From NCBI GenBank assembly GCA_963709425.1, contig CAVPWG010000001.1:496001-560000 (forward strand): a DNA stretch of 64,000 nt, written 5' to 3'. The stretch comes from JAICJC01 sp963709425 (GTDB lineage: Bacteria; Actinomycetota; Thermoleophilia; Gaiellales; JAICJC01). Each line of letters starts with the position of its first letter. Position 1 is the stretch's first letter. Below the pieces are notes generated by a model. It saw only the letters and a program-made list of their open reading frames with translations. It searched no databases and was not told where the DNA came from. The position numbers were made by a program, and so were the translations under genes. Positions 1 to 7,776 of the stretch are shown here, piece after piece.

Positions 1-182
1 GGCGGCCGGCGGTGCGTAACGGAGACATGCGGGCGGTGGCGCGGCGGCCGGTGGGACACGGCGTGCGCCACCGCCCTCGCCATTTCCGTGACGGGCGTCG
101 CGTAGCGGACGAGCACGCAGACCGCCACCACCAGCGCGACGACCAGGAGCGCGTATTCCACGGTGGCCTGTCCCCGCGACAT
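1..182 (-). CDS. Flp/TadE-like small pilin protein, partial
   Basis: The gene starts with ATG at 182 and runs off the left edge of the window still open. The N-terminus reads MSRGQATVEYALLVVALVVA: a four-residue leader ending in Gly, then Gln at +1 and Glu at +5 before a hydrophobic stretch. This is the type IVb prepilin (Flp/TadE) cleavage pattern used by a TadV-type peptidase. After the membrane segment the chain turns basic and His/Arg rich. It lies downstream of, and in the same direction as, the Tad secretion operon at 1.1-7.6 kb, from which it is separated by an oppositely oriented VOC gene. It may be a minor pilin or a TadE-like pseudopilin; the missing C-terminus would decide. Confidence 0.7.
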   Translation of the reverse strand, partial: MSRGQATVEYALLVVALVVAVCVLVRYATPVTEMARAVAHAVSHRPPRHRPHVSVTHRRP

Positions 183-275
183 GCCCGCACCGTACGCCGG
201 CACAGGTGACGGGTGGCCGGCAGGCCGTGACGAATCGGTGCCAAGTCAGCGCGGCGCGGCTGGTACGCTCGGCCG

Positions 276-722
276 ATGGCGGACAGGGCGCGGCTGATCG
301 GGATCAACCACGTTGCGATCGAGGTCGGGAGCGTCGAGGACGCGCTCGACCTCTACGGCCGGCTGTTCTCGTTCACGCTCCGCGGCCGGGTGCCCCGGAT
401 GGCCTTCGCCGACATGGGTGACCAGTTCCTGGCGATCGCCGAGCCGCGTCACCAGGCGGCCGACGACGAGCGCCACTTCGGCCTCGTCGTCGACGACGTC
501 TCAGCCGTGCGCGAAGCGGCCAGGCGCGAAGGCGTCGCGATCGTGGCCGACACCGGCAGGAGCTTCGACTTCCGCGACCCCTGGGGCAACCGGTTCCAGG
601 TGGTCGGCTACGGCGACGTCCAGTTCGAGCGCGCGGACGGCGTCAAGCGCAAGCTGGGCATCGAGGAGCTCCAGAAGACCCCGGAGGCGCAGCGTCAGAT
701 CTCAGAGCGCGGGCTCGACTGA
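276..722 (+). CDS. VOC (glyoxalase/bleomycin resistance) family protein
   Basis: A 148-residue protein with the paired beta-alpha-beta-beta-beta fold of the vicinal oxygen chelate superfamily. The N-terminal half opens with INHVAIEV, whose His is the usual first metal ligand, and the C-terminal half ends with DPWGNRFQVV, the hallmark turn of the family. The last ligand position, normally Glu, is Gln here, so metal binding may be altered. The C-terminal tail of about 30 charged residues extends past the core domain. It stands alone on the plus strand between two minus-strand surface-structure genes, so context gives no substrate. Members act as lyases, dioxygenases or binding proteins; the exact role is unknown. 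Confidence 0.8.
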   Translation: MADRARLIGINHVAIEVGSVEDALDLYGRLFSFTLRGRVPRMAFADMGDQFLAIAEPRHQAADDERHFGLVVDDVSAVREAARREGVAIVADTGRSFDFRDPWGNRFQVVGYGDVQFERADGVKRKLGIEELQKTPEAQRQISERGLD

Positions 723-741
723 CCCAGCTGTTCGGTGGACT

Positions 742-1017
742 TCAGGCCGGCGGCCCGCGATGTGCGACGGCGCGGAGGGCCACACCGCTCGCGGCGATCG
801 CGCCACCCGCGGCGACGATCACGAGCAGGTTCATCCCCGTGAAGGGCAGCGAACCGCTCCCTCCTCCAGCCTGCTCGCCCTTGACGGCGCCGTACTCGCC
901 ATCGGCCGGCGTGGTATCGGCGAACGCGGGCGCCGCCGCCAGAAGGACCATCGCGACCGCGGAAACCACGATCAGGCCGACAATTCTCGGCATCCTGTTC
1001 AACGTGCTGCACGTCAT
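742..1017 (-). CDS. Very small LPFTG cell-wall anchored protein
   Basis: A 91-residue protein with a Sec signal peptide (hydrophobic run about residues 12-33, likely cut after AFA), a Gly/Ser-rich stretch of only about 25 residues, then LPFTG at residues 57-61, a hydrophobic segment and a short Arg/His tail. This is a complete sortase sorting signal, so the mature chain would be covalently attached to peptidoglycan (established for LPxTG families). The ATG at 1017 is preceded by GGGAGGA at good spacing, which supports this start over the Met nine residues later. It follows tadC in the same direction after 75 bp, so it may be the last gene of the Tad operon. No sortase gene is seen in the window. 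Confidence 0.75.
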   Translation of the reverse strand: MTCSTLNRMPRIVGLIVVSAVAMVLLAAAPAFADTTPADGEYGAVKGEQAGGGSGSLPFTGMNLLVIVAAGGAIAASGVALRAVAHRGPPA

Positions 1018-1092
1018 CGCGAAGTCCTCCCGTCGAAATCGGTGCGCTCTACTTCGAGACGCCGGGCGCCGTCCCTTCCTTCCCGTGCGGAT

Positions 1093-1938
1093 CTACGGCT
1101 GACCGCCAAGCGCTCCCGCCACCGTCAGTGCGACGGCGGTGGCGATCGGAAGGAGCGCCGCCGGTACCAGCACGAAGACGACCACAGCGAGAACCCGCGG
1201 GCCGGCGCGCGCCGCCCGCTCCTGCACCGTCCGCGCGGCCTCGGCCCTGCTGCGCCGAGCCTGATCGCGAAGGCTGTCAGCCAGCGGCACCCCGAGGCGA
1301 TCACTCAGGCGAAGCGCAAGACCGAGTGCTGCGAGCGTCGGCGCACCCGTGCGCTCGCTCAGATCGCGGAATTCCTCGCCGCGCGGTCGTCCGAGGGTCA
1401 TCGACACTCGCGAACGCTCCAGCTCCTCGGCCAGCTCGCCGCCCGTCGCGCGCGCCGCGCCGTCGATCGCCGCGTCGAGCGGCATGCCTGCCCGTACCGC
1501 GACGGCCAGCAGCTCGAGCAGCTCCGGCGCGGCACGCTCGATTCGTCTTGCCCGCCGAGCGGCCGCCGAGCGCAGCCAGAGGTCGGGATAGACGCAGCCG
1601 AACGCGAGAAGCACGCCTCCCGCGACGATGCCGCCCGGTCCGCCGATGACGAGCGCGCCCACGAGGCCGAGTCCGCCGAAGCACGCGGCCGATGTCGCAC
1701 GAGCGGCCACGACGTCGGCCGGGGTGCTGTCGACGCCGGCGCGGCGAAGGAGGTCGCGATCAGGCGGCCGCGCGATGCTCGCGGGAAGGTGCGACGCGGG
1801 CCGTCGACCGATCTCGGCCATCGCCGCGAGCGTCGGCCGGGGAGTGCGGCGCCGAACCGGGCGAGGCTCTCGCCTGTGGGCCCGCACGGCCTCGGCCCCG
1901 CACAGCGCCCCGACGAGCAGGAGGGCCCATCCACTCAC
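1093..1938 (-). CDS. tadC: TadC-like type II/IV secretion inner-membrane protein
   Basis: A 282-residue integral membrane protein of the type II secretion F (GspF/TadC) family that forms the inner-membrane platform of the Tad pilus machine. I place the start at GTG 1938 because it forms a GTGA overlap with the stop of tadB; translation from there begins directly with a hydrophobic segment. A second hydrophobic pair lies around residues 85-120, the soluble T2SSF core (ELLELLAVAVRAGMPLDAAI) follows, and the C-terminal end is again hydrophobic. The pairing with TadB, CpaF and CpaE upstream makes the assignment firm even though sequence identity to any one TadC cannot be judged here. Confidence 0.85.
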   Translation of the reverse strand: MSGWALLLVGALCGAEAVRAHRREPRPVRRRTPRPTLAAMAEIGRRPASHLPASIARPPDRDLLRRAGVDSTPADVVAARATSAACFGGLGLVGALVIGGPGGIVAGGVLLAFGCVYPDLWLRSAAARRARRIERAAPELLELLAVAVRAGMPLDAAIDGAARATGGELAEELERSRVSMTLGRPRGEEFRDLSERTGAPTLAALGLALRLSDRLGVPLADSLRDQARRSRAEAARTVQERAARAGPRVLAVVVFVLVPAALLPIATAVALTVAGALGGQP

Positions 1939-2528
1939 GGATCCACCGCTGCGATTCGAGCGATCAGGACGTGGCCGATCCCGGCGAGCAGTGCCGACAC
2001 AAGGAGCGCAGCCCACCCCAGCGGACTCCCCACGACGAGGCCGAGGCCCGGCCGGTCGAGCAGCCATAGCGCGGCCAGCCCGAACGCCGGCATGAGCGAC
2101 ACCATGCGCCCGGTCGCACGGGCCTGCGCCGTCGCGACCGCGGCTGCCCGGCGCAGGTCCTCCCGGGCGCGCAGCACCTCCGCCATGTGATCGAGGAGCA
2201 ACGCGAGGTCGCCGCCGGTGCGCGCCTGCATCTCGACCACCGCCACCAGGTGCGTCATGTCGCGGCCGTCGCCCAGTGCCCGAAGCGCCTCGGCGGGCGG
2301 TGCACCCAGCGCGATCGCAGCCGCGGCGATGCGCAGTGCGCGCCCGCTCGGATCAGGAGCATCCTCGGCGGCGTCGGCAACCGCGTGCCGCAGCGACCGG
2401 CCGGCGCGCACGTACGCACCCAACACCGAGACAACAAGCGGCAGCTGCGCTCGCAACAGACGCGCATCGCGCCGAGTGGCCAGCCACCGTCGAATCTCGA
2501 CGAGTCCTCTTGGAAGAGTTACGGGCAT
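1935..2528 (-). CDS. tadB: TadB-like type II/IV secretion inner-membrane protein
   Basis: A 197-residue protein with the type II secretion F domain; TadB and TadC together form the inner-membrane base on which the ATPase acts. Landmarks are the amphipathic helical core AYVRAGRSLRHAVAD, the conserved MQARTGGDLALLL and two hydrophobic segments near the C-terminus. It is shorter than typical TadB (about 300 residues) and lacks the usual long N-terminal membrane part, which is common in actinobacterial loci where TadB and TadC are both compact. It overlaps cpaF by 10 bp upstream and tadC by 4 bp downstream, so translation is probably coupled. Confidence 0.85.
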   Translation of the reverse strand: MPVTLPRGLVEIRRWLATRRDARLLRAQLPLVVSVLGAYVRAGRSLRHAVADAAEDAPDPSGRALRIAAAAIALGAPPAEALRALGDGRDMTHLVAVVEMQARTGGDLALLLDHMAEVLRAREDLRRAAAVATAQARATGRMVSLMPAFGLAALWLLDRPGLGLVVGSPLGWAALLVSALLAGIGHVLIARIAAVDP

Positions 2529-3670
2529 CTCGCCTCGACAAGCCGCCTCAGGAGCTCGTCGTCGAGCGGCCGCAGGCCCTCGTCCGGATCACGGCCGTCG
2601 ATCGATCTGACAACGCGCACGCCCTCGGCCGTGCGGACGAGATGGACGACGACGTCGATCGCCGCGCGCACCTGCTCCCGCACGGCGGAGTGCGGCAGCT
2701 CGAGGCCGGCCATCAGCGCCATCGTCTCGATGCGCCGCAGCGCGTCGGCGGACGAGCTGGCGTGGACCGTGGTGAGCGACCCGTCGTGCCCCGTGTTCAT
2801 CGCCTGGAGCATGTCGAGTGCCTCACCGCCACGTACCTCGCCGACCACGATCCGGTCGGGGCGCATGCGCAGCGCGTTTCGGACAAGTGCGCGCAGCGTG
2901 ACCTCTCCCCTACCCTCGACGTTCGGGGGGCGCGACTCGAGACGTGCGACATGATGCTGAGGCAGACGCAGCTCAGCCGCGTCCTCGACGGTCACGATCC
3001 GCTCGGCGGAGTCGATGAACGCCGCCAACGCATTCAGGAGCGTCGTCTTGCCGGTGCCCGTACCCCCGGAGACGGCGACGTTCACGCGCCCCGTGACGGC
3101 CGTCCCGAGCAAGTCGACCTGGGCGGCTGTGAGCGTCCCGAGCCCAACGAGATCGTCGATGTCGAGCGGGTCGCTTGGAAACCGGCGGATGGTGAGGAGC
3201 GGGCCATCGAGCGCGAGGGGGGCGAGGACCGCGTTCACGCGGCTCCCGTCCGGAAGCCGGACGTCCACCATCGGGCTGGCGTCGTCCACCCGCCGGCCCC
3301 CCGCACCCACAACCCGCTCGATGACCTGGCGCAGGTGCTCGGCGTCGCGGAACCGGACGTGCTCGCGCGTGAGCTTTCCGCCGCGCTCGGCGTAGATCGA
3401 CTCCGGGCCGTTGGCGATCACCTCCGTCACCGTCCGATCCCGCATCAGAGGCTCGAGTGGCCCCAGCCCGATCGCGTCGTCAACCACCTCCTGCACCAGC
3501 CGCTCGAGGTCCACCGCCGGCAGCACGACGCGATCGCGGACGATCAGCTCGCGGACCCGATCCGCGACGATTGGACGGAGTTTGCGCGTGTCCGCTCCCG
3601 GCGGCACGACGGCCATCTCCTCACGCACCCGGATCCGGTAGCGCTGCGCCATGGCGTCGAGCGCGGTCAC
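2519..3670 (-). CDS. cpaF: Tad/Flp pilus assembly ATPase CpaF/TadA
   Basis: A 383-residue hexameric secretion ATPase of the VirB11/TadA family that powers pilus assembly from the cytoplasmic face. The N-terminal domain (about 1-140) carries the LGPLEPLMRD and VTEVIANGP signatures of the CpaF group; the C-terminal RecA-like domain has Walker A SGGTGTGKTTLLNAL, Walker B/Asp box RIVTVEDAAEL, the RPDRIVVGEVRGGEALDML motif and the His box TTVHA. All catalytic motifs look intact. Its ATG overlaps the cpaE stop (ATGA) and its end overlaps tadB. It is the best-identified member of this operon. Confidence 0.95.
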   Translation of the reverse strand: MTALDAMAQRYRIRVREEMAVVPPGADTRKLRPIVADRVRELIVRDRVVLPAVDLERLVQEVVDDAIGLGPLEPLMRDRTVTEVIANGPESIYAERGGKLTREHVRFRDAEHLRQVIERVVGAGGRRVDDASPMVDVRLPDGSRVNAVLAPLALDGPLLTIRRFPSDPLDIDDLVGLGTLTAAQVDLLGTAVTGRVNVAVSGGTGTGKTTLLNALAAFIDSAERIVTVEDAAELRLPQHHVARLESRPPNVEGRGEVTLRALVRNALRMRPDRIVVGEVRGGEALDMLQAMNTGHDGSLTTVHASSSADALRRIETMALMAGLELPHSAVREQVRAAIDVVVHLVRTAEGVRVVRSIDGRDPDEGLRPLDDELLRRLVEARCP

Positions 3671-4767
3671 GTCTCGGCACGACCGATCGCCGCGGCCAGC
3701 GACGCGCCGAGCCCGGAACGGGACCAGCGGGCCAGATCGACACGCCCGTTCGCGTAGCCGGACATCGACCGCCGGTCATCCCGGACGACGGCGGCAACGG
3801 GGGCGTCGACGAGCCGCGAGATGGCCCGCAGCCCGATCTCAGCACGCCGGGACCAGCGATTGACGACGATCTCGGCATTCGCGCACGCCCCCCATTTCGC
3901 GGCGTCGAGGACGAGCGACCGCGCAGCCTCGAGCGCCGCGCGATCGGGAGTGACGACGACCAGCGCGCGATCCGCTGCCGCGAACGCCTCACGCGACGCG
4001 CCCGAAAGCACACAGCCGACGTCGAGCACCGATGCCGGCTCGCGGGCCCGCAGCTCGCGCACGAGCTCGGAGCCCCACCCGGGTGCGAGGATATCGATGA
4101 CGTCCGGATCGGACGGACCCGCGACAAACCGGAGCCCCGACGTGTGCTCGACGGTGACGGTCTCGATCCCAGCGGCGAGCGCATCGCCCGCCTGGGCCAG
4201 GTCGGCGAGAGATCGGTCTGGGTGGGTGCCCAGCGTGAACGCGAGACCGGCGCGGCTGCCTGTCAGGTCGATGAGCAGCGCGCGCACGCCGGCCGCCAGC
4301 GCGAGCGCCACCACGCTCGCCCCCACACCGCCACGAGCGCCGGCCACCGCGTGCACCGTGCCCACCGCACCCCGCATCGGGCCGGCAGACTGGCTGTCAG
4401 GAGCCCGCGCGGCATCGTCGATGCCCGACACCAGCGCAGCCGTCGTCAGAGGGAGGTGGACCACGGCACGAACGCCGGCCCGGAGGGCGGCACGGTACGT
4501 CTCGACATCGGTGTCCTCGGTCAGGAGCACGACCGACGCGTGGGGACACGCGCGCACTGCCTCCCTCGCCCAGCCGGCGGCGGGTGCCCCGGGCGCGTCT
4601 GCGACAAGAAGGACGTCACACGGGGGCGCCGTACCGCCGAGCGCGCGGCTTCGTGAAACCGCCGCCACCACATCGATCGTGCTTGAGCCGTCGACCGCCG
4701 CCGAGCACGCGGCCACGACCGCGGGGTCGGTCGAGACGACCACACAACGCACTCCGGGGACGGTCAC
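3667..4767 (-). CDS. cpaE: CpaE/TadZ (Ssd-like) pilus localisation ATPase
   Basis: A 366-residue protein with an N-terminal receiver-like domain (about 1-120, lacking a clear phospho-acceptor pattern) and a C-terminal MinD/ParA-type domain. The deviant Walker A reads GARGGVGASV: the usual lysine before the Ser/Thr is absent, as in Ssd/TadZ-type pseudo-ATPases of actinobacterial Tad loci. Such proteins position the pilus machine and may affect septum placement. I chose GTG 4767 because it sits in a GTGA overlap with the end of the preceding cpaB-like gene; the frame is open much further upstream but that part is not protein-like. It ends in an ATGA overlap with cpaF. Confidence 0.85.
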   Translation of the reverse strand: MTVPGVRCVVVSTDPAVVAACSAAVDGSSTIDVVAAVSRSRALGGTAPPCDVLLVADAPGAPAAGWAREAVRACPHASVVLLTEDTDVETYRAALRAGVRAVVHLPLTTAALVSGIDDAARAPDSQSAGPMRGAVGTVHAVAGARGGVGASVVALALAAGVRALLIDLTGSRAGLAFTLGTHPDRSLADLAQAGDALAAGIETVTVEHTSGLRFVAGPSDPDVIDILAPGWGSELVRELRAREPASVLDVGCVLSGASREAFAAADRALVVVTPDRAALEAARSLVLDAAKWGACANAEIVVNRWSRRAEIGLRAISRLVDAPVAAVVRDDRRSMSGYANGRVDLARWSRSGLGASLAAAIGRAET

Positions 4768-5363
4768 CCCACACCCTGCCCCGCCCGGACGACGAGGCGC
4801 AGTGAGCCGCGACCCTCCGCGGCGATGAGCGTGCCGACGGCCGCCGGAGGCAGGCGAAGCGTGGCGACGGCGGCGCCATCGGAGCGGCCCGCGGCCACGA
4901 CCAGGACGTTCGCGAGCACGATCGTGGGTTCCGACCCGCGCCCGGGGGTCGCAAGCACCACGTCGGCATGCGCCCCGGCGAGGTCGTCCGGCCGGAAGCC
5001 CGGCCGCGTCGTCGACCCGCACAGCGACGTCACGCCCCGGAACGCGGCGCTCGTCGCCGGCGAGTTCGGCCTCCATCAGCGGCGTTCCGGCTGGGAGCGC
5101 GACCGCGAGCCGCCGCCCGAGCACCGTGCCGCGGGTCGGCGATTGCGCCGCTCGGGGCGTAGCGTTCCGGAACCCGCGACGTGGCGAGGTCTTCGGCGGT
5201 GAGGCGCGCGCCCGCCGCCACGGATCGGACGACGACCACCAGCGTCGCCATCGCGGCACGTGGGGCGCTTGCCGACCTGATGCCCGAGCATCCCGAGACC
5301 GGCGATTCCGCAGATGACGGCGAGGCTCACACAGATGAGCGCCCGTCGGCGATGGCGACTCAC
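4764..5363 (-). pseudogene. cpaB: CpaB/RcpC-like SAF-domain pilus protein, broken by frame changes
   Basis: Read in order, this stretch encodes a CpaB-like protein but in several frames. GTG 5363 (GTGA overlap with the upstream gene) opens a basic N-terminus and one membrane segment (CVSLAVICGIAGLGMLG). About 5250 the frame changes to give VVRSVAAGARLTAEDL, the SAF-domain start; near 5125 it changes again to give TVLGRRLAVALPAGTPL; near 4990 it changes once more into a frame ending at 4764 that overlaps the cpaE start. Each piece fits its place in an RcpC/CpaB protein, which guides the pilus through the envelope. Either the gene is decaying or the assembly has indels here; the intact 4-bp overlaps at both ends favour a working gene with sequencing errors. 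Confidence 0.65.
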
Positions 5364-6082
5364 GGGCGGATTGCCGGCGCGCAGCGACGGCAGGTCGATC
5401 CGACGAGCGGCGCCCGGCACCATCCGCATCGGGGCGCAGCAGCGACCTGCTCCCGCAGACCGACCAGGGAGCCGGTCGGGATCGCCGGGGCGACGAGCAG
5501 CTCGATCGCCCACCGCGAACCGAGCGCAGACGCCAGCCCTTGATCCATCGATGCGGTGCGGGCGCCGCCCGCGGCGGCGGAACGCACGAGATCGGTCGGC
5601 GGCCGCCGACCCGACCCGGCGGCAGCGCACACGGCGCCGCGGGCCGCTCCGGCCCGCATGAGGTCGCAGATCGTCTTGGCGGCCGGTATCCGGACAGGGC
5701 CCCACCTCCCGCCCGCGAACCGCGTCGCCGCCGCGCGGCGGGCACGTGCGCCCTCGGGCGCGAGACCGGCCCGAACGAGGGCGGCGCCGGACGAGCACAC
5801 GATCCACATCGAACACCTGTCCTCCAGCGCACCGAGCAGCGCCGCAGCCTCCGTCGCCGACCACCCCTGGCGGGCCACATGCGCCGCGACCCCCACGAGA
5901 TAGCGGCCGCCGATGCCCGGCAACCGAAGCTCGTACGAGTCGAGCGCGACCTGCACCTGCGGTGCGATGCCGTGATGTCGTGCGATCCGGCTCGCTGCGG
6001 TCAGCGCAGGAATCAGCTCGACCTCCCGGCTGTCGCCCGGCGGGCCGGGTGCCGGCCGGAGCACACGGTCCGGTGCGCTCAC
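5360..6082 (-). CDS. Unknown protein with C-terminal zinc-ribbon-like Cys pairs
   Basis: A 240-residue protein I do not recognise. It is placed between the histidine kinase and cpaB with GTGA overlaps on both sides, so it is translated with the Tad operon. The body (residues about 15-190) is Ala/Arg rich and mostly helical, with an ordered core around LDSYELRLPGIGGRYLVGVA and a segment WSATEAAALLGALEDR; it has no signal peptide. Near the C-terminus, after a hydrophobic helix (AIELLVAPAIPTGSLVG), sits CGWCRAPLVGSTCRRC, a two-CxxC arrangement typical of zinc ribbons. It could be an accessory or regulatory factor specific to this group of Tad loci. The start is fixed by the GTG at 6082. Confidence 0.65.
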   Translation of the reverse strand: MSAPDRVLRPAPGPPGDSREVELIPALTAASRIARHHGIAPQVQVALDSYELRLPGIGGRYLVGVAAHVARQGWSATEAAALLGALEDRCSMWIVCSSGAALVRAGLAPEGARARRAAATRFAGGRWGPVRIPAAKTICDLMRAGAARGAVCAAAGSGRRPPTDLVRSAAAGGARTASMDQGLASALGSRWAIELLVAPAIPTGSLVGLREQVAAAPRCGWCRAPLVGSTCRRCAPAIRP

Positions 6083-6852
6083 GGCTCGAGCTCGGTCGTC
6101 GGCAGGGTGACGGTGAAGCACGTGCCCTCGCCGACGCGACTCGTCACGTCGATCCGGCCGCCGTGTGCCTCGGTGAGCTCGCGGGCGATCGCCAGGCCGA
6201 GCCCGGCACCGGGCTCGGACCGCTCTGGCGCCTGGAAGAACTCGTCGAAGATGAACGGCAGGTCAGCCTCGGCGATCCCACGCCCGCGGTCCTCGACCGA
6301 GACGGCAATCGCAGTGCCGGCTGCCCGCGCGGTCACGACGACGTTCGTGCCCGGCGGTGCGTACTTGATGCCGTTTCCAATGAGGTTCGCGAACACCTGC
6401 CGCACGCGGTTCTCGTCGCCCGAGACGACCACATCCGGGCACGGCCACGTGACTCGGATCCCCGTGCCGCGATGGCCGGCGACGGCGCCCAGGCGCTCAG
6501 CGACCTCCTCGACGCACGGACGGAGAGGAAACGGCGTCTCGCATACGTGGACGCGCCCCGCGCGAACGCGGCTCAGCTCGAGCAGGCTCTCGATCATGTA
6601 CGACAGCCGTTCGCACTCCGCGTCGATCACGTCCAACTTGGCGGCCTTTGCCGAGTCGCCCTCGGCGCGCTGGAGTGTGTAGACGTAGCCCTTGATGACT
6701 GTGAGCGGCGTTCGCAGCTCATGCGACACCTTTCCGACGAACGCCGCACGCGCCTGCTCCTCGTAGGCGAGGCGTCCGGCAAGGTCCTCCATGGACGCGA
6801 CGAGCGCATCCCGGCCGCCATCACGCCTGCGCCGGATGGCGTCGCGAATCAC
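6079..6852 (-). CDS. Soluble sensor histidine kinase
   Basis: A 257-residue histidine kinase without any membrane segment. The HisKA dimerisation/phosphoacceptor helix contains VSHELRTPLTVIKGY, and the ATPase domain shows the N box (NLIGNGIKYA), G1 (VEDRGRGIAEADLPFIFDEF), and G2 (GAGLGLAIARELTEAHGG). Only about 35 residues precede the HisKA helix, so no sensing domain is visible; it must sense through a partner or through its short N-terminus. The start is GTG 6852, in a GTGA overlap with the response regulator. Its position at the head of the Tad genes suggests it controls pilus expression. Confidence 0.88.
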   Translation of the reverse strand: MIRDAIRRRRDGGRDALVASMEDLAGRLAYEEQARAAFVGKVSHELRTPLTVIKGYVYTLQRAEGDSAKAAKLDVIDAECERLSYMIESLLELSRVRAGRVHVCETPFPLRPCVEEVAERLGAVAGHRGTGIRVTWPCPDVVVSGDENRVRQVFANLIGNGIKYAPPGTNVVVTARAAGTAIAVSVEDRGRGIAEADLPFIFDEFFQAPERSEPGAGLGLAIARELTEAHGGRIDVTSRVGEGTCFTVTLPTTELEP

Positions 6853-7556
6853 GCCGGCCTGCAGAGTCGGTAGCCGACACCCCACACGTTCGCGATCCAG
6901 GCTTCGTCGGAGTGCCTCGCGATCTTCTGACGCAGCCGGCTCGCGTGCGAGTCGAGCGTCCGTGTCTTGCCGGGGCTTCGGAAGTCCCACACCATCTGAA
7001 GCAGCTCGCGCTTCGTGAAGACGCGGTCGGGGTCGCCCGCGAGGGTCGCGAGCAGGGCGAACTCCTTCGCCGAGAGCTCGACTCGCATGCCCGCCACGGT
7101 GACCTCGCGCGACAGGATGTTGACGACCAGATCGCCATAGGACAGCTGGTGGGCGTCGCGTGCGCGGGTTACGCGCTTCAGCACGGCTCCGATCCGGGCC
7201 AGGAGCTCGGGATAGTGGAAGGGCTTGGTGACGTAGTCGTCGGCGCCTCGGTTGAGACCTCGGACCCGGTCCGTGTGCTCGGCCTTCGCCGACACCATGA
7301 TGATCGGGAGATCGGGATCCCACGGGTCGTTCACGGCATCGCCCTGGCGGACTCGACGGCAGACGTCATAACCGCTCATATCGGGGAGGACGACGTCGAG
7401 CAGGACGACGTCGGGGCGCGACGCCGCGAGGACGTCGATGGCCTCGTTGCCGCTCGCTGCCGTGATGACGGTGAAGTCGTCGGCGCGGAGGTTCTCGGCG
7501 AGGAACTCGACGATGAGGGGTTCGTCGTCGACGACGAGCACGGTGGATTCGGCCAT
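6849..7556 (-). CDS. OmpR-family response regulator
   Basis: A 235-residue two-domain regulator. The receiver (1-125) has the acidic pair in VLVVDDEP, the phospho-acceptor Asp in VVLLDVVLPD, the switch Ser in IIMVSAKAE and the conserved Lys in YVTKPF. The winged-helix effector domain (about 135-235) has the OmpR/PhoB pattern ending in VWGVGYRL. A good ribosome site (AAGGAG) lies eight bases before the ATG. It is the first gene of an eight-gene minus-strand chain with the kinase and the Tad machinery, and is the likely transcriptional controller of that operon. No clear direct repeat was identified in the 220 bp upstream. Confidence 0.93.
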   Translation of the reverse strand: MAESTVLVVDDEPLIVEFLAENLRADDFTVITAASGNEAIDVLAASRPDVVLLDVVLPDMSGYDVCRRVRQGDAVNDPWDPDLPIIMVSAKAEHTDRVRGLNRGADDYVTKPFHYPELLARIGAVLKRVTRARDAHQLSYGDLVVNILSREVTVAGMRVELSAKEFALLATLAGDPDRVFTKRELLQMVWDFRSPGKTRTLDSHASRLRQKIARHSDEAWIANVWGVGYRLCRPA

Positions 7557-7776
7557 AGCAGTGGCTCCTTGGGGGTACGGCCGAGGTGCGCGGGGGACGC
7601 GGCGACCGGCGGCGCTGGGACTCGTTACTGGTTTTCGGCCCGGCCGCCTCGGGTCTCGGACTCAACATACTTGACGGGTTCGGCAGATGGAAGCTGTGCA
7701 ACGGATCTTGTTGCAGATCTGTGAGAATGGGCCATCTCGTGGCCCGATTTGTGGGTAGCGCGGCTCCCGGGACGGC

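Noticed and set aside
313..2190. A 625-residue plus-strand open frame over the tadC/tadB region
   Set aside because: It is Arg/Ser-rich, has no motif and is antisense to TadC and the LPFTG gene, whose motifs and overlaps are clear.
7557..7776. Possible regulatory RNA in the 220 bp upstream of the response regulator
   Set aside because: It contains a short GATCT/AGATC repeat but no riboswitch-like conserved core or stable fold; it is probably just the promoter region.
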